Below are positions 26,578-36,144 of a stretch of DNA of 52,349 nt, in pieces. Positions within the stretch are counted from its first letter, which is position 1, and each line of letters opens with the position of its first letter. Source of the stretch: an uncultured Woeseiaceae bacterium (lineage in GTDB: Bacteria; Pseudomonadota; Gammaproteobacteria; Steroidobacterales; Woeseiaceae); NCBI GenBank assembly GCA_902510755.1, contig CABXCS010000004.1, positions 1 to 52,349 on the forward strand. Direction: 5' to 3'. Under the pieces are notes generated by a model, which made no database searches, was not told the origin of the DNA, and saw only the letters and a program-made list of their open reading frames with translations. The position numbers were made by a program, and so were the translations under genes.

Positions 26578-27543
26578 ATAGCCAATTTTATAACTAATTT
26601 ACCCAAAAAAATTGAGGATGCTGCTGTTCGTATCCATGATTATATAAGGGTAACGCCACTTGAGTACTCGCCGTATTACAGTCAAATTAGTGGTGCCGAG
26701 GTTTGGCTGAAGCTGGAAAATTTCCAAGTAACAGGATCATTTAAAGCCCGTGGTGCATTTAATAAAACTTTATGTTTAGATGATCATCAAAGGAGTGTCG
26801 GTTGTGTCACTGCTTCAAGTGGTAATCATGGGGCCGCATCAGCACATGCGATGAGGGAATTAGGAATAAATGGGCTTGTTTTTCTGCCAGAAAAGACATC
26901 AACTATCAAGGTTGAGGCTATTAAAAGAGCGGGCTGTGAGGTCCGTTTTTTCGGTAGAGATGGAGTGGATACTGAAAACTATGCGCGCCAATATGCTCTC
27001 GATAATAATCTAACTTTCTTGTCTCCCTATAATGATGAGGAGATCATTGCTGGACAGGGTACTTGCGGAAAAGAAATTGTCAATCACTTACAAGATTGTG
27101 ATGCGGTCTTTGTTGCTGTTGGAGGAGGAGGCCTAATCTCTGGTATCGCTGGTTACATGAAATCTAAATTATCAAATATAGAAATTATTGGTTGTCAGCC
27201 AGAGGCATCTGCTGTGATGGCTCATTCTATTGAGTCTGGAAGGATTGTTGAAGTTAAAAGTGGTCCAACTTTATCTGATGGAACAGCTGGTGGAATTGAA
27301 AAGGATGCGATTACTTTTGATCTTTGTAAGCATCTAGTCGATTACTATGCATTGATATCTGAGCAAGAGATTATTGAAAATATACAAACATTTTTGGATA
27401 CACATCGAATGTTAATTGAGGGTGCAGCTGGAGTAGCACTAGCAGGATTCCTAGCTAATAAAGAGAAATATGTGGGTAAAAAAGTAGTTGTGGTGGTTTG
27501 TGGTGGTAACATTGCTAGAAAAACACTAGCCTCAATAATTTAA
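26578..27543 (+). CDS. Threonine dehydratase/serine racemase-like PLP enzyme, probable ATA start
   Basis: 321 aa if started at the ATA at 26578, the usual length of short (single-domain) threonine/serine dehydratases. Fold-type II landmarks are the PLP lysine K56 in GSFKARGAF, the substrate loop ASSGNHGAAS and the Gly-rich phosphate loop VAVGGGGLISG. K56 and the ASSGNHG loop lie before the first ATG (26851), so that ATG cannot be the start. GGAG at 26567-26570 is spaced 7 nt from the ATA. It could remove NH3 from Thr/Ser, or act as a Ser or hydroxyaspartate racemase/dehydratase. Its TAA shares TTAA with the convergent oxygenase. Confidence 0.85.
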   Translation: MANFITNLPKKIEDAAVRIHDYIRVTPLEYSPYYSQISGAEVWLKLENFQVTGSFKARGAFNKTLCLDDHQRSVGCVTASSGNHGAASAHAMRELGINGLVFLPEKTSTIKVEAIKRAGCEVRFFGRDGVDTENYARQYALDNNLTFLSPYNDEEIIAGQGTCGKEIVNHLQDCDAVFVAVGGGGLISGIAGYMKSKLSNIEIIGCQPEASAVMAHSIESGRIVEVKSGPTLSDGTAGGIEKDAITFDLCKHLVDYYALISEQEIIENIQTFLDTHRMLIEGAAGVALAGFLANKEKYVGKKVVVVVCGGNIARKTLASII

Positions 27544-28517
27544 GTTACCTTAATATTGGAATCACTATCGCGATTCTTTTCAGCTTTTGAAATCTCATTC
27601 TCAATGTGCTCTCGTTGCGTAATAGCATCATAGTGACTTAACCCGTTGTTTTTAACGAATTGATCAAGTGGTTTAATTATGATTTGATCATTTACACCAA
27701 AGAAAAGTACAGTACTGTATCGTTGCCATTCACGATTATTGACTCGATGTTTGGTTGCTTTTAGATGACCATTTGTCCAAATTTCAAGCATTTTTCCAAT
27801 TATAACTACAATTTTTTTATTATCAGAAGAAGCTTCGAACCATGTATTATTTCTACTTAAAAGTTCCAATCCAGGTGCAGTCTGAGAGATCAGCGTGATG
27901 CACTCAAAGTCAGTGTGAGCCGATATTCCAACATCTTCTTTTGTCATTAATTTTTTGAGCATGGCTGGGTAGTGAAGTAAACGCATCGTACTCAGGTCTT
28001 GTGTATTACATCTGTCGGATAAAAAATTAGTTGGTAGCTCAAGACTTCTTGAGATTGCTTTTAGAGTGAGCATGCCGATGTTTGTATAATTATCCCATGT
28101 TGAACGGACATCTTTTTTGAAGTTATCAAGAGCAGGCCAGTAATTTCGATTATAATTTTTACTCTCTATTGCTTTTCTTGGTCTTCCGAAATCAAATGAT
28201 TCGACATGAGCTGTTGTACCCTCTTCGTATGCAGGCTCCTGAAATATTGGCATCCAACCATAAGAATTATCTTTACCGGATACATTAATATCTTGTTTTA
28301 TTCTGTGGTTATCATCATAGGAAAAGAAATTCTCCATATGCTTGTGGGTAAGATCTAAGTTTATTTTATTTTTTAGTGGGAGATTCTCAAGGCAAAAAAA
28401 TCCAGGATTATGAGCGAATGATTTAATATCTTCAATTGCTTGCTCATAGTTAGATGAACTTTCCTGAAGATGATTAAAATCTATGGTAGGAATTTCATTT
28501 AGATGAATTTCACTCAC
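27540..28517 (-). CDS. Isopenicillin-N-synthase-like Fe(II)/2OG oxygenase
   Basis: 325 aa. It has the N-terminal IPNS-type segment (PTIDFNHLQ) and a C-terminal jelly-roll with iron ligands H201-x-D203 (AHTDFECI) and H257 (KATKHRVNN), then the R-x-S pair (RYSTVLFFG) that binds 2-oxoglutarate in most family members. Substrates in this family range from amino acids to small aromatics, so the function is open. It overlaps folD by 4 nt (ATGA), so it is translated from the folD mRNA, although no functional link to folate is obvious. Confidence 0.85.
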   Translation of the reverse strand: MSEIHLNEIPTIDFNHLQESSSNYEQAIEDIKSFAHNPGFFCLENLPLKNKINLDLTHKHMENFFSYDDNHRIKQDINVSGKDNSYGWMPIFQEPAYEEGTTAHVESFDFGRPRKAIESKNYNRNYWPALDNFKKDVRSTWDNYTNIGMLTLKAISRSLELPTNFLSDRCNTQDLSTMRLLHYPAMLKKLMTKEDVGISAHTDFECITLISQTAPGLELLSRNNTWFEASSDNKKIVVIIGKMLEIWTNGHLKATKHRVNNREWQRYSTVLFFGVNDQIIIKPLDQFVKNNGLSHYDAITQREHIENEISKAEKNRDSDSNIKVT

Positions 28518-29401
28518 TTGCGCCAGGTTCTCTTTGCAGCGTTTAGAGTGTTATTCATCAATAATGCAATTGTCATTGGGCCAACGCCCCCGGGCACTGG
28601 TGTAATTGCACTTGCATAATGGGCTGCCTCATCAAAATCAACATCACCGACTAGCTTTGGTTTAGCTTTTCCATTTTCTTCATTATCGACTCTATTAATA
28701 CCCACATCTATAACTACTGCTCCAGGTTTAATCCATTCACCTTTAATCATTTCAGGTATACCTACAGCTGCAACAACGATATCTGAATTCTTCAGAACAG
28801 CTGGAAGATCCTTGGTTCTGCTGTGGCAAATTGTTATCGTGGCATTAGCTTGAAGTAAAAGATTTGCCATAGGTTTACCAACGATATTGGAGCGCCCAAC
28901 TACAGTAGCCTGCATACCTGAAAGATCATTACCTAAATGATCTTCAATCATTAGCATACATCCAGCTGGAGTACATGGCACAAAAGCATTCTCAGTGTCG
29001 CCAGCTGCTAATTTACCGATATTCATATAATGAAATCCATCTACATCCTTTGTAGGCTCGATCGATTGAGTAATTAATTCCTCATTTAAATTTTTAGGAA
29101 GTGGAAGTTGAACTAAAATTCCATGGATAGAATCATCTTCGTTGAGTGAAGTAATTAGATCTAGAACTTCTTTTTCAGAAATTGATTTATCTAATGTATG
29201 TTGGACAGAATAAAAGCCACATTCTTCAGCGGTTCTTTTTTTGTTTCTAACATAAACTTGACTAGCCGGATCCTCACCAATGATAATAACTGCGAGTCCT
29301 GGAATAATACCATTCTCCATCAATTCGGCAGTTGAATTTTTGATTGCCAGTGTTAATTGCCGAGCTTTTTCTTTTCCGTCAATGAGTGCCGCTGATGACA
29401 T
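28514..29401 (-). CDS. folD: Bifunctional methylenetetrahydrofolate dehydrogenase / methenyl-THF cyclohydrolase
   Basis: 295 aa, normal for FolD. The conserved stretches are [13 protein letters not shown] (with the cyclohydrolase Lys), [36 protein letters not shown] (NADP site) and [15 protein letters not shown]. The enzyme interconverts 5,10-methylene-THF, methenyl-THF and 10-formyl-THF in the cytoplasm, feeding purine and one-carbon metabolism. The ATG has AAGGAG 7 nt upstream. It is the first gene of a two-gene operon with the 2OG oxygenase and is divergent from tpm across 161 nt. Confidence 0.97.
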   Translation of the reverse strand: MSSAALIDGKEKARQLTLAIKNSTAELMENGIIPGLAVIIIGEDPASQVYVRNKKRTAEECGFYSVQHTLDKSISEKEVLDLITSLNEDDSIHGILVQLPLPKNLNEELITQSIEPTKDVDGFHYMNIGKLAAGDTENAFVPCTPAGCMLMIEDHLGNDLSGMQATVVGRSNIVGKPMANLLLQANATITICHSRTKDLPAVLKNSDIVVAAVGIPEMIKGEWIKPGAVVIDVGINRVDNEENGKAKPKLVGDVDFDEAAHYASAITPVPGGVGPMTIALLMNNTLNAAKRTWRK

Positions 29402-29562
29402 TACATCTCCTTGGGGTTCAGATAGATATTTAATTAAATTGCAGGTTAGATTTAAATTTATTGTATTTAGTTGTTATTCTAGCGAAATAAATTTAATTTC
29501 TGAAGCTTTTCTGGCTTAGCGTAAATAATTAATAAAGAACTAATAGTCTTACTGGAAAAAAA

Positions 29563-30192
29563 TTGACTGACAAATGGAAAAAAAGATGGCGAGAAAATCG
29601 AATTGGTTGGCATGAAGATCAAGGTAACTTAGCACTCAAGAAGTACTGGCACCCCCAAAATAAAAAATGCTCTGTATTGGTTCCATTTTGTGGTAAATCA
29701 AAAGACCTTCTTTGGTTAGCCAATCAAGGCCATGATGTTATTGGTGTTGAGGTATCAGAGATAGCCATAGATACCTTTTTTAACGAGAATAAATTGAATT
29801 ATACCAAGAATATGAGTAATGATTTTATTTCATATAAGGCAAAGGAGGTACCCATAACTATTCATTGTGGGGATTATTTTGAATTTAATATGCCTGGTGT
29901 AGGTGCACTTTATGATAGAGGTTCCTTGGTAGCAGTTGAGCCTTCTATAAGACTTAAATATATAAAACATACAAAATCTTTATTACATAAAACAGCTTAT
30001 CGTTTTATAATATCATTGGACTATAAAGAGGGGTATGTTCAGGGTCCTCCTTATTCCATAAAAATTTCTGAAATATTGAGTTTTTGGCCAGATCTAAAAG
30101 AAATCTGCTCGTATAATGATATTGAAAATAGCTCGCCAAAATTTAAAAAAAGTGGATTGAAGAAACTAACAGAATCAGTTTGGATAGCGTAA
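29563..30192 (+). CDS. tpm: Thiopurine S-methyltransferase
   Basis: 209 aa, SAM-dependent. The opening WKKRWRENRIGWHEDQGN and the SAM loop VPFCGKSKDLLWLANQGHDVIGVEVS are the bacterial TPMT signature, with GVGALYDRGSLVAV in the middle. In bacteria the enzyme methylates thiopurines and also selenium and tellurium oxyanions. The start is TTG at 29563, behind TGGAAAAAAA; TPMT proteins begin just before the W..RW block, so no later start fits. A parvulin gene follows after 32 nt. Confidence 0.92.
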   Translation: MTDKWKKRWRENRIGWHEDQGNLALKKYWHPQNKKCSVLVPFCGKSKDLLWLANQGHDVIGVEVSEIAIDTFFNENKLNYTKNMSNDFISYKAKEVPITIHCGDYFEFNMPGVGALYDRGSLVAVEPSIRLKYIKHTKSLLHKTAYRFIISLDYKEGYVQGPPYSIKISEILSFWPDLKEICSYNDIENSSPKFKKSGLKKLTESVWIA

Positions 30193-30224
30193 TAAGGATA
30201 AATTAAATAATTAGAGGTGTAACT

Positions 30225-30506
30225 ATGACAAAAGCAACAGCAAGACATATATTAGTCGAAACAGAGGAACAATGTTTATCTCTGAAAAATCAAATTCAAG
30301 AAGGTGCAGAATTTTCAAGTATAGCTAAAGAATTTTCTTCGTGTCCCTCCGGTAATCAGGGTGGGGAGTTGGGTGAGTTTGGCCCAGGTATGATGGTTCC
30401 AGAGTTCGATAAAGTCGTTTTTAGTGCTGAAGTAAATAAAGTTCAAGGTCCTGTTAAAACACAATTCGGCTATCATTTACTTGAAGTAACCAGCAGAACT
30501 GAATAA
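30225..30506 (+). CDS. Parvulin-type peptidyl-prolyl cis-trans isomerase
   Basis: 93 aa, a single stand-alone rotamase domain as in E. coli PpiC. It opens with ATARHILVETEEQC, has the core CPSGNQGGELGEFGPGMM and VPEFDKVVF, and ends with the GYHLLEV strand that carries the active-site His. It has no signal peptide and so works in the cytoplasm. GAGGTG precedes the ATG at a good distance. The symbol ppiC would fit, but several paralogues exist in this group, so I leave it blank. Confidence 0.93.
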   Translation: MTKATARHILVETEEQCLSLKNQIQEGAEFSSIAKEFSSCPSGNQGGELGEFGPGMMVPEFDKVVFSAEVNKVQGPVKTQFGYHLLEVTSRTE

Positions 30507-30556
30507 AAAAATAATCTATAAAAATCTAAATCCATATAATAAATAAGGTCCATCTT

Positions 30557-31465
30557 TTGAGAAATCTCCAGGGCATAATTGTTTTTTTAGTATTAATTGC
30601 AAACACTGTAATATGGTTTATCCCATTGATCTTTTTTGCAATAATCCGGGGCTTGATTCCAAGGACTTATTTACGTCAATTATTTACGAAATTATCCTCT
30701 GAAATGGCAACTTGCTGGATATCATGCAATGCATTTATTTTCTCCAAAATAAACAATACAAAGTGGGATATAAAAGGGCTTCAACAACTGAGTAAAAAAG
30801 ATTGGTATTTGTTAGTAGTGAATCATCTTTCTTGGGTGGATATCATAGTATTGCAAACTATTTTTAATAGAAGAATTCCATTCCTGAAATTTTTTATTAA
30901 ACGCGAATTGATCTGGATGCCCTTTTTAGGTTTAGCTTGGTGGGCAATGGATATGCCTTTTATGAAGCGTTATTCCAAAGCCTATCTTGAGAAATACCCA
31001 AATAAACGTGGTCAGGACTTTTTGGCTACAAAAAAAGCTTGTGATAAATTTAGAGACGTCCCAACTAGCGTTATTAATTTCGTTGAAGGCACAAGATTTA
31101 CAAAAGAAAAGCAATCTGTTAGTGCATCACCTTATTCCAGCTTATTAAAACCACGTGCAGGAGGGATTGCTCTGGCTATAGATGCGATGGGTGATATGTT
31201 TGATAAGATTTTAGATGTGACTATAGTTTACCCTCAAGGTGTTATAAGTTTTTGGGATTTATTATGCGGTCGATTTTCTCAAGTCGGGGTTGAGGTTGAA
31301 AAGAGGGTTATTGAACAATGGATGATTAATAGCGACTATCAAAATAATTATAATGACAGGCAACGTTTTCATTTATGGTTATCTGAAATTTGGGAGCAAA
31401 AAGATAAAAAAATAAACATGATGATTGACCATTATAAAATGAACAGATCTGACAATTTTTCATAA
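30557..31465 (+). CDS. 1-acyl-glycerol-3-phosphate acyltransferase-like (LPLAT, YihG-like)
   Basis: 302 aa. An N-terminal membrane helix is followed by the HX4D catalytic motif H90-LSWV-D95 and the glycerol-phosphate motif FVEGTRFT, both diagnostic for PlsC/LPLAT acyltransferases. Length and context resemble E. coli YihG, a second acyltransferase that adjusts phospholipid acyl chains. The start is TTG at 30557 with AAGG upstream. The stop overlaps the next ATG (TAATG), coupling it to the GIY-YIG gene. It acts at the inner membrane. Confidence 0.88.
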   Translation: MRNLQGIIVFLVLIANTVIWFIPLIFFAIIRGLIPRTYLRQLFTKLSSEMATCWISCNAFIFSKINNTKWDIKGLQQLSKKDWYLLVVNHLSWVDIIVLQTIFNRRIPFLKFFIKRELIWMPFLGLAWWAMDMPFMKRYSKAYLEKYPNKRGQDFLATKKACDKFRDVPTSVINFVEGTRFTKEKQSVSASPYSSLLKPRAGGIALAIDAMGDMFDKILDVTIVYPQGVISFWDLLCGRFSQVGVEVEKRVIEQWMINSDYQNNYNDRQRFHLWLSEIWEQKDKKINMMIDHYKMNRSDNFS

Positions 31466-31746
31466 TGGTCGAATGGAGTGTATATATATTAAGATGCAAT
31501 GACCGATCTCTATATACTGGAATATCAATCGATGTCCAGAGAAGAGTGATTGAGCACACATCAAGTAAAAAAGGTGCCAAATATTTAAAGGGTAAGGCTC
31601 CGTTGAGTTTAGTATTCTCTTCAGTTATCGGTGATAAAAGTCAGGCATTGAGGATAGAGCACCGTATTAAAAAACTAACAAAAGAGAACAAAGAATTCTT
31701 AATCCAAAATCCTAATTACATAAAAAAGTTAATAGCAGATTGTTAA
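31465..31746 (+). CDS. GIY-YIG nuclease superfamily protein
   Basis: 93 aa, one GIY-YIG domain and nothing else, as in the YhbQ/UPF0213 group. It starts WSVYILRCNDRSLYTGIS, with YIL and YTG as the two half-motifs, and has the Arg/His helix VQRRVIEHTSSKKGAKYLKG. It may nick or process DNA, but the role of this small group is poorly known. The ATG overlaps the acyltransferase stop (TAATG). The stop shares TTAA with the convergent ABC ATPase gene. Confidence 0.9.
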   Translation: MVEWSVYILRCNDRSLYTGISIDVQRRVIEHTSSKKGAKYLKGKAPLSLVFSSVIGDKSQALRIEHRIKKLTKENKEFLIQNPNYIKKLIADC

Positions 31747-32552
31747 TACTTATTCTTGTTAAAAGGCAGATAATGACCTTGATGAATGGATAAGCCTATT
31801 TCAACTTCATATGCCAGGTAAAGATTTTCTTCAGTTATAACCTCAGATTTAGTGCCATCAGCTATAATTGTTCCTTTATTGAGGAGAATAACTCTATCAA
31901 TGTCATCATTAATTTCATGCAAGTTATGCGTAACCAAAATGAAGTTATGGCCTCTGGATTTGAGTTTTTTCAGCAGTTTTAAATATTTAAAAGTACTCGG
32001 TAAATCCAAACCTGTGGTGGGCTCATCTAAAATAAGAGTTTGAGGATTATGCACCAGAGCTCGTGCAAGCAGAAATCTTCGTTGCTGACCTGCAGACATA
32101 TTAGATAATGATTTATCAGCTAATTCTGAGAGATTAAGTAAAGCCATAACTCTCTTTGTATCTTTAAGATGCTGATCAGTAATCTTTGATTGCAATAACC
32201 CATGAACCCCAATGCTAGAAAAAAAACCTGATAAAATTACATCTATTCCTTTAGTCATAGGGGTGTAAGAGAGATATAAATCGTCCGAGACGCAGCCAAG
32301 CATTGATTTAAGTTGCCATATATTCCATGATGATTTTCCCAGAATTTTTAACCAAGAATTTTCTTTTGTAGCAGGGTATATTTCTCTATTTATAGCTTTT
32401 AATAAAGTAGTTTTACCAGATCCATTAGCTCCTAAAATTACGACTGATTCATTTTTTTTAATAACAAGATTTAAGTTCTTGAAAACTTGATATTGATTAC
32501 GATATAGATCAACCCGATGAGCTTCAAAGAGAATATTTGAGGAATCTTTCAT
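31743..32552 (-). CDS. ABC transporter ATP-binding protein
   Basis: 269 aa from the ATG at 32552; an in-frame TTG at 32579 would overlap the MATE stop by 22 nt. Walker A is LGANGSGKTTLLK, the signature loop is LSNMSAGQQRRFLLARAL, and Walker B runs LILDEPTTGLD, with the switch His in LVTHNLHEI. The SAGQQ signature and metal-type layout recall ATPases such as YlmA. No ABC permease or binding protein is near. It follows the MATE gene by 5 nt on the same strand, so it may partner a distant permease. Confidence 0.88.
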   Translation of the reverse strand: MKDSSNILFEAHRVDLYRNQYQVFKNLNLVIKKNESVVILGANGSGKTTLLKAINREIYPATKENSWLKILGKSSWNIWQLKSMLGCVSDDLYLSYTPMTKGIDVILSGFFSSIGVHGLLQSKITDQHLKDTKRVMALLNLSELADKSLSNMSAGQQRRFLLARALVHNPQTLILDEPTTGLDLPSTFKYLKLLKKLKSRGHNFILVTHNLHEINDDIDRVILLNKGTIIADGTKSEVITEENLYLAYEVEIGLSIHQGHYLPFNKNKY

Positions 32553-32557
32553 AAACT

Positions 32558-33976
32558 TTAAATAGAAATTCTCTTCCAATACCCTTTTTTGAAAACCGCA
32601 AAAGCCATTATAGTTAATATGACTTCTGCGATTAGTAGAGCGACAAATACGCCGTTCAATTCTAGTGAAGTGTCAGTCGAGAGCCAGTAAGCTAGGGGAA
32701 GTTGTATAACCCAGTAACATAAGAAGTTAATAATTGCTGGTGATTTTATATCGCCAGCACCATTAAGTGACTGGACAATGATCATTCCGATTGCTAAGGC
32801 AGGATAACCGATTGCGATAATTCTTAGGCAATTGATACCATAAAGAATTACTTCTGTATCACTACTCAATAAACTAATTATCTGACTGGCGAAGATAAAT
32901 TGGAAAACGCCTATAACAATCATAAATATTAATCCATATCTCATTGTCAGTTGAACTGATCTTATTGCTCTTTGAGGTTGATTCGCACCCATATTTTGAC
33001 CAACTAAGGTCGCCGCCGCATTACCTAAACCCCATACCGGCAACCATACAAATTCCATTAATCTCATGGCAATGGTATAAGCGGCAACGGGGGCAGTACC
33101 AAATAGAGCAATTATTTTGATCAAGACAAGCCAACTTGAAGTTGAAATAAGGAATTGACTTATTCCATAGATCGACGTTAATAATATTTTTTTAATACTT
33201 TGAATATTTATCACTAAGTCATTGACGCTCAATCGTAAACGATTATTGGCATTGAATATCTTATAAGCTAAATAGAAAACACCAAAAGATCTGCCTATAG
33301 TTGTGGCAATAGCAGCACCGGTTACTCCAAGTTCAGGAAATGGGCCTAATCCAAATATAAGACAAGGATCGAGTATAATATTCATAGCATTTGAGAGGGC
33401 TAAAGCTTTAAAGGCGATAGAGGCATCACCGGCACCTCGAAATGCCGCATTTAACAAGAAAAGATACATGATACTTGCAGATCCACCAAATACGATAGCA
33501 GTATAATTGGTACCAATACTTATCACGTTACTGCTGGCACCTAGTAATTTTAGTAAATCTGCAGCAAAAGAATAGCCAATCAAGCCCACAATTATTGAAA
33601 TGACACCTGCAATCCAAATTATTTGCCCAGTAACCTCAGCAGCTTCTTTTGGTTTGTTGGCTCCAATTCTTCTTGAAACCATTGCGGTAACAGTAACGCC
33701 AAGTCCCATGCAGACCGCATAAACTACAGTTATTAATGCCTCTGTTATTCCAACTGCGGCAACCGCATCAGTACCCAAAAAAGAAACGAAAGTAATGTCA
33801 ACCACGGCAAAGATGGCCTCCATAGATAGTTCTATCATCATGGGAATTGCCAGAAGAGGCAGTGCAATTTTTAGTGATGCTTTAGTAAAATCTTCCTCAT
33901 TATCCCTTAATGAGTGAATTAAAATCGATAGCCATCTTGGATATCGATTATTAAATTTATCTTCTATATCACTCAT
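32558..33976 (-). CDS. MATE family multidrug/metabolite efflux transporter
   Basis: 472 aa with 12 hydrophobic segments in two related halves. Conserved MATE patterns include ALPLLAIPMMIELSMEAIF at helix 1, ITEALITVVYAVCMGLGV, and in the second half WLPVWGLGNAAATLVGQNMGANQPQRA, with its typical GQNxGA. MATE proteins expel cationic compounds by Na+ or H+ antiport at the inner membrane. The ATG is at 33976, with only a weak ribosome site. It forms a two-gene unit with the ABC ATPase, an unusual pairing. Confidence 0.92.
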   Translation of the reverse strand: MSDIEDKFNNRYPRWLSILIHSLRDNEEDFTKASLKIALPLLAIPMMIELSMEAIFAVVDITFVSFLGTDAVAAVGITEALITVVYAVCMGLGVTVTAMVSRRIGANKPKEAAEVTGQIIWIAGVISIIVGLIGYSFAADLLKLLGASSNVISIGTNYTAIVFGGSASIMYLFLLNAAFRGAGDASIAFKALALSNAMNIILDPCLIFGLGPFPELGVTGAAIATTIGRSFGVFYLAYKIFNANNRLRLSVNDLVINIQSIKKILLTSIYGISQFLISTSSWLVLIKIIALFGTAPVAAYTIAMRLMEFVWLPVWGLGNAAATLVGQNMGANQPQRAIRSVQLTMRYGLIFMIVIGVFQFIFASQIISLLSSDTEVILYGINCLRIIAIGYPALAIGMIIVQSLNGAGDIKSPAIINFLCYWVIQLPLAYWLSTDTSLELNGVFVALLIAEVILTIMAFAVFKKGYWKRISI

Positions 33977-34160
33977 TATTACGGGTAATGTTTTTTTCTG
34001 GGGAATATTTATTATAAAGGTTAGTAATTTATGATCTAACGAAGTAGAATTTTTTGCAAGATGATGGCCAAATTATGGAACTTTTTGGCTAGGATTATAA
34101 ATCATATTAGATTATTTTATGTAATGAAATGAGCCTTGAAATTATGAAAGAGACTGGAAT

Positions 34161-35603
34161 ATGAAAAAAAAACAAGGAATCTTTTTTTTAACACTTAGCT
34201 TATATTTGTTGTCAATCAAACTCACTACCTTGTCCGCGAATGAGGACACTAAAATATTACCCCAGAAAACTCGAGCTATTCTGAGTCTCAGGAATCTGCC
34301 TGTTGAATCATTAAGTGTTCATGTGGTCGATATAGATAGTAATGATGTTATCTTATCTTGGAATGCGATGACTCCGAAAAATCCTGCTTCAGTCATGAAA
34401 ATTTTAACTACTGCTGTAGCACTGGATGAGCTTGGCCCAACTTATCAATGGCATACTGATTTTTATTACACAGGTACTCTTGAAAATGAAATATTGGATG
34501 GGGATCTCATAATGAAAGGATTTGGTGATCCATACCTAACTGCTGAAAAAATTTGGATAATGTTAAAAAGTCTTCGTAGGAAGGGGATTAGGAGTATTAC
34601 TGGTGATTTATTGTTGGATGATAGTTATTTCTCCCTCCCAAATTATCTGCCTGGTGCATTCGATAACGAGCCTATAAGAACTTATAACGTGGGCCCTAAT
34701 GCTCTGATGTTTAATCTTAAGACTATAAAATTTCATGTAGAAGCAGATATGAAAAATAATATGGTTAAAATTTTCGAGGATCCAAAACTTGAAAATTTAA
34801 ATATTGTAAATAAATTAATTCCGATAGATGGAGATTGTGATGGATTTCAGCGTGGTATCAAAATGGTACCAAATAAGACATTCAACCAACTATCATTTAT
34901 GGGTACTTTTCCTGATAGCTGTAGAGATTTTAGTTTTTATCGATCTATGTTATCTCATAATGAATATACTTTTGCCTTGTTTAAGAGTATTTGGCATCAA
35001 TTAGGGGGAGAATTATTAGGTGACTGGCGAAATATTATATTTGAACCATTGGATGAGCCTTTTTTCTCTTATGATTCTGAAACTTTATCCAATGTTATTG
35101 GGAGTATTAATAAACACAGTAACAATGTGATGACAAGGAATTTACTTTTGACATTAGCTGCTGAGAAATATCCACTTCCTGCAACACAGAAAAAAGGTCG
35201 TATGGTTATTGAAGAATGGTTGAATAATAAAGGGTTGAATAGAATTGGTTTTGATTATGATAATGGAGCTGGCTTATCTCGCCAATCAAGATTAACAGCA
35301 GAACAAGTGACTGAACTTCTTTTAGAAACATATAAAAGTCCTTTTATGCCAGAATTTATGGCTTCACTTTCATTATCTGGCCTAGACGGGACCATGTTTG
35401 AGCGCTTTTCAGATGATGAGATTACGGGCAAGTTGCATGTTAAGACAGGTATGATTGACCATGTTAGTTCAATGGCTGGTTACTTGTATTCAAAAAATGG
35501 TAAGCGATATGCTTTTTCCATTATTCAAAATTATCATGATATTCATAGAGGTTATGGTGAAGAAGTGCAGGAAACTCTTGTGCGATGGCTTTATAACTAC
35601 TAG
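34161..35603 (+). CDS. dacB: D-alanyl-D-alanine carboxypeptidase/endopeptidase (PBP4)
   Basis: 480 aa, the size of DacB/PBP4 (peptidase S13). A signal peptide covers about 1-26. The three penicillin-binding motifs are in order: S77-V-M-K80 (PASVMK), S320-N-N322 (HSNNVMTRN) and K428-T-G (LHVKTGMIDH). The long insert between the first and second motifs is a PBP4 feature. In the periplasm it trims pentapeptides and cuts cross-links in peptidoglycan. It has its own upstream region of 184 nt and converges with the flavodoxin-like gene, leaving 9 nt between stops. Confidence 0.92.
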   Translation: MKKKQGIFFLTLSLYLLSIKLTTLSANEDTKILPQKTRAILSLRNLPVESLSVHVVDIDSNDVILSWNAMTPKNPASVMKILTTAVALDELGPTYQWHTDFYYTGTLENEILDGDLIMKGFGDPYLTAEKIWIMLKSLRRKGIRSITGDLLLDDSYFSLPNYLPGAFDNEPIRTYNVGPNALMFNLKTIKFHVEADMKNNMVKIFEDPKLENLNIVNKLIPIDGDCDGFQRGIKMVPNKTFNQLSFMGTFPDSCRDFSFYRSMLSHNEYTFALFKSIWHQLGGELLGDWRNIIFEPLDEPFFSYDSETLSNVIGSINKHSNNVMTRNLLLTLAAEKYPLPATQKKGRMVIEEWLNNKGLNRIGFDYDNGAGLSRQSRLTAEQVTELLLETYKSPFMPEFMASLSLSGLDGTMFERFSDDEITGKLHVKTGMIDHVSSMAGYLYSKNGKRYAFSIIQNYHDIHRGYGEEVQETLVRWLYNY

Positions 35604-35612
35604 AAAATTTGA

Positions 35613-36074
35613 TTAAAAAATTGATTCTATAACACCCAGTGCTATTAAATGGCCAAGCTCTTCACATTTCACCAAAGACCCTGATGTTAATGGACCTGCA
35701 ACAATAATAGGATTATGTATTTCCTTTAATGCAAGACCCGATAGAATTTTTTCAATGCTATTTTTTGCTCCTAGACCATCATTACCAGCTTTTATGTATA
35801 TTGCATAAGGCAGACCATTAATCTTCTCGAGGCATTCATTATAAACGTTGTCAAAAAAGAATTTCAGTGCGCCACTCATGTAACCAAAATTTTCAGGTGT
35901 ACCAAATATGACAGCATCAGCCCAAAACAAGTCTTTTGCAGTGGCTTTCAAGGCAGAGAGGGAACGAATACTGATATCAGTTTTTCTTGCACCAGAGATG
36001 ATAGCAGTCGTCATTTTCTCTGTATCCCCCGATTGTGAGTGATGGATGATTAAAAGATGTTTATGTGTATTCAT
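35613..36074 (-). CDS. Flavodoxin-like FMN-binding protein
   Basis: 153 aa from the ATG at 36074; a GTG at 36104 is in frame but adds residues before the first strand. It has the flavodoxin fold opening LLIIHHSQSGDTEKM with the FMN-phosphate loop HSQSGDT, then the GTPENFGYMSGALKFFFD block of the NADPH-dependent FMN reductase/flavodoxin_5-type families. It may carry electrons or reduce quinones; no partner is adjacent. It is divergent from glnE across 70 nt. Confidence 0.83.
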   Translation of the reverse strand: MNTHKHLLIIHHSQSGDTEKMTTAIISGARKTDISIRSLSALKATAKDLFWADAVIFGTPENFGYMSGALKFFFDNVYNECLEKINGLPYAIYIKAGNDGLGAKNSIEKILSGLALKEIHNPIIVAGPLTSGSLVKCEELGHLIALGVIESIF

Positions 36075-36144
36075 TATAAAATAATAACACTTATCTTTTT
36101 TCACATTGCATTGATTAAAGAATTAAATAACTATTACTGGATAA

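Noticed and set aside
26851-27543. ATG at 26851 as start of the dehydratase-like gene
   Set aside because: The PLP lysine loop (SFKAR) and ASSGNHG lie upstream in the same open frame, so a protein starting here would have no active site.
25367-27543. Hydroxyectoine-use cluster (EutB-like dehydratase plus aminotransferase)
   Set aside because: No other ectoine genes such as doeA/doeB or an ectoine transporter are near, so the similarity is too general.
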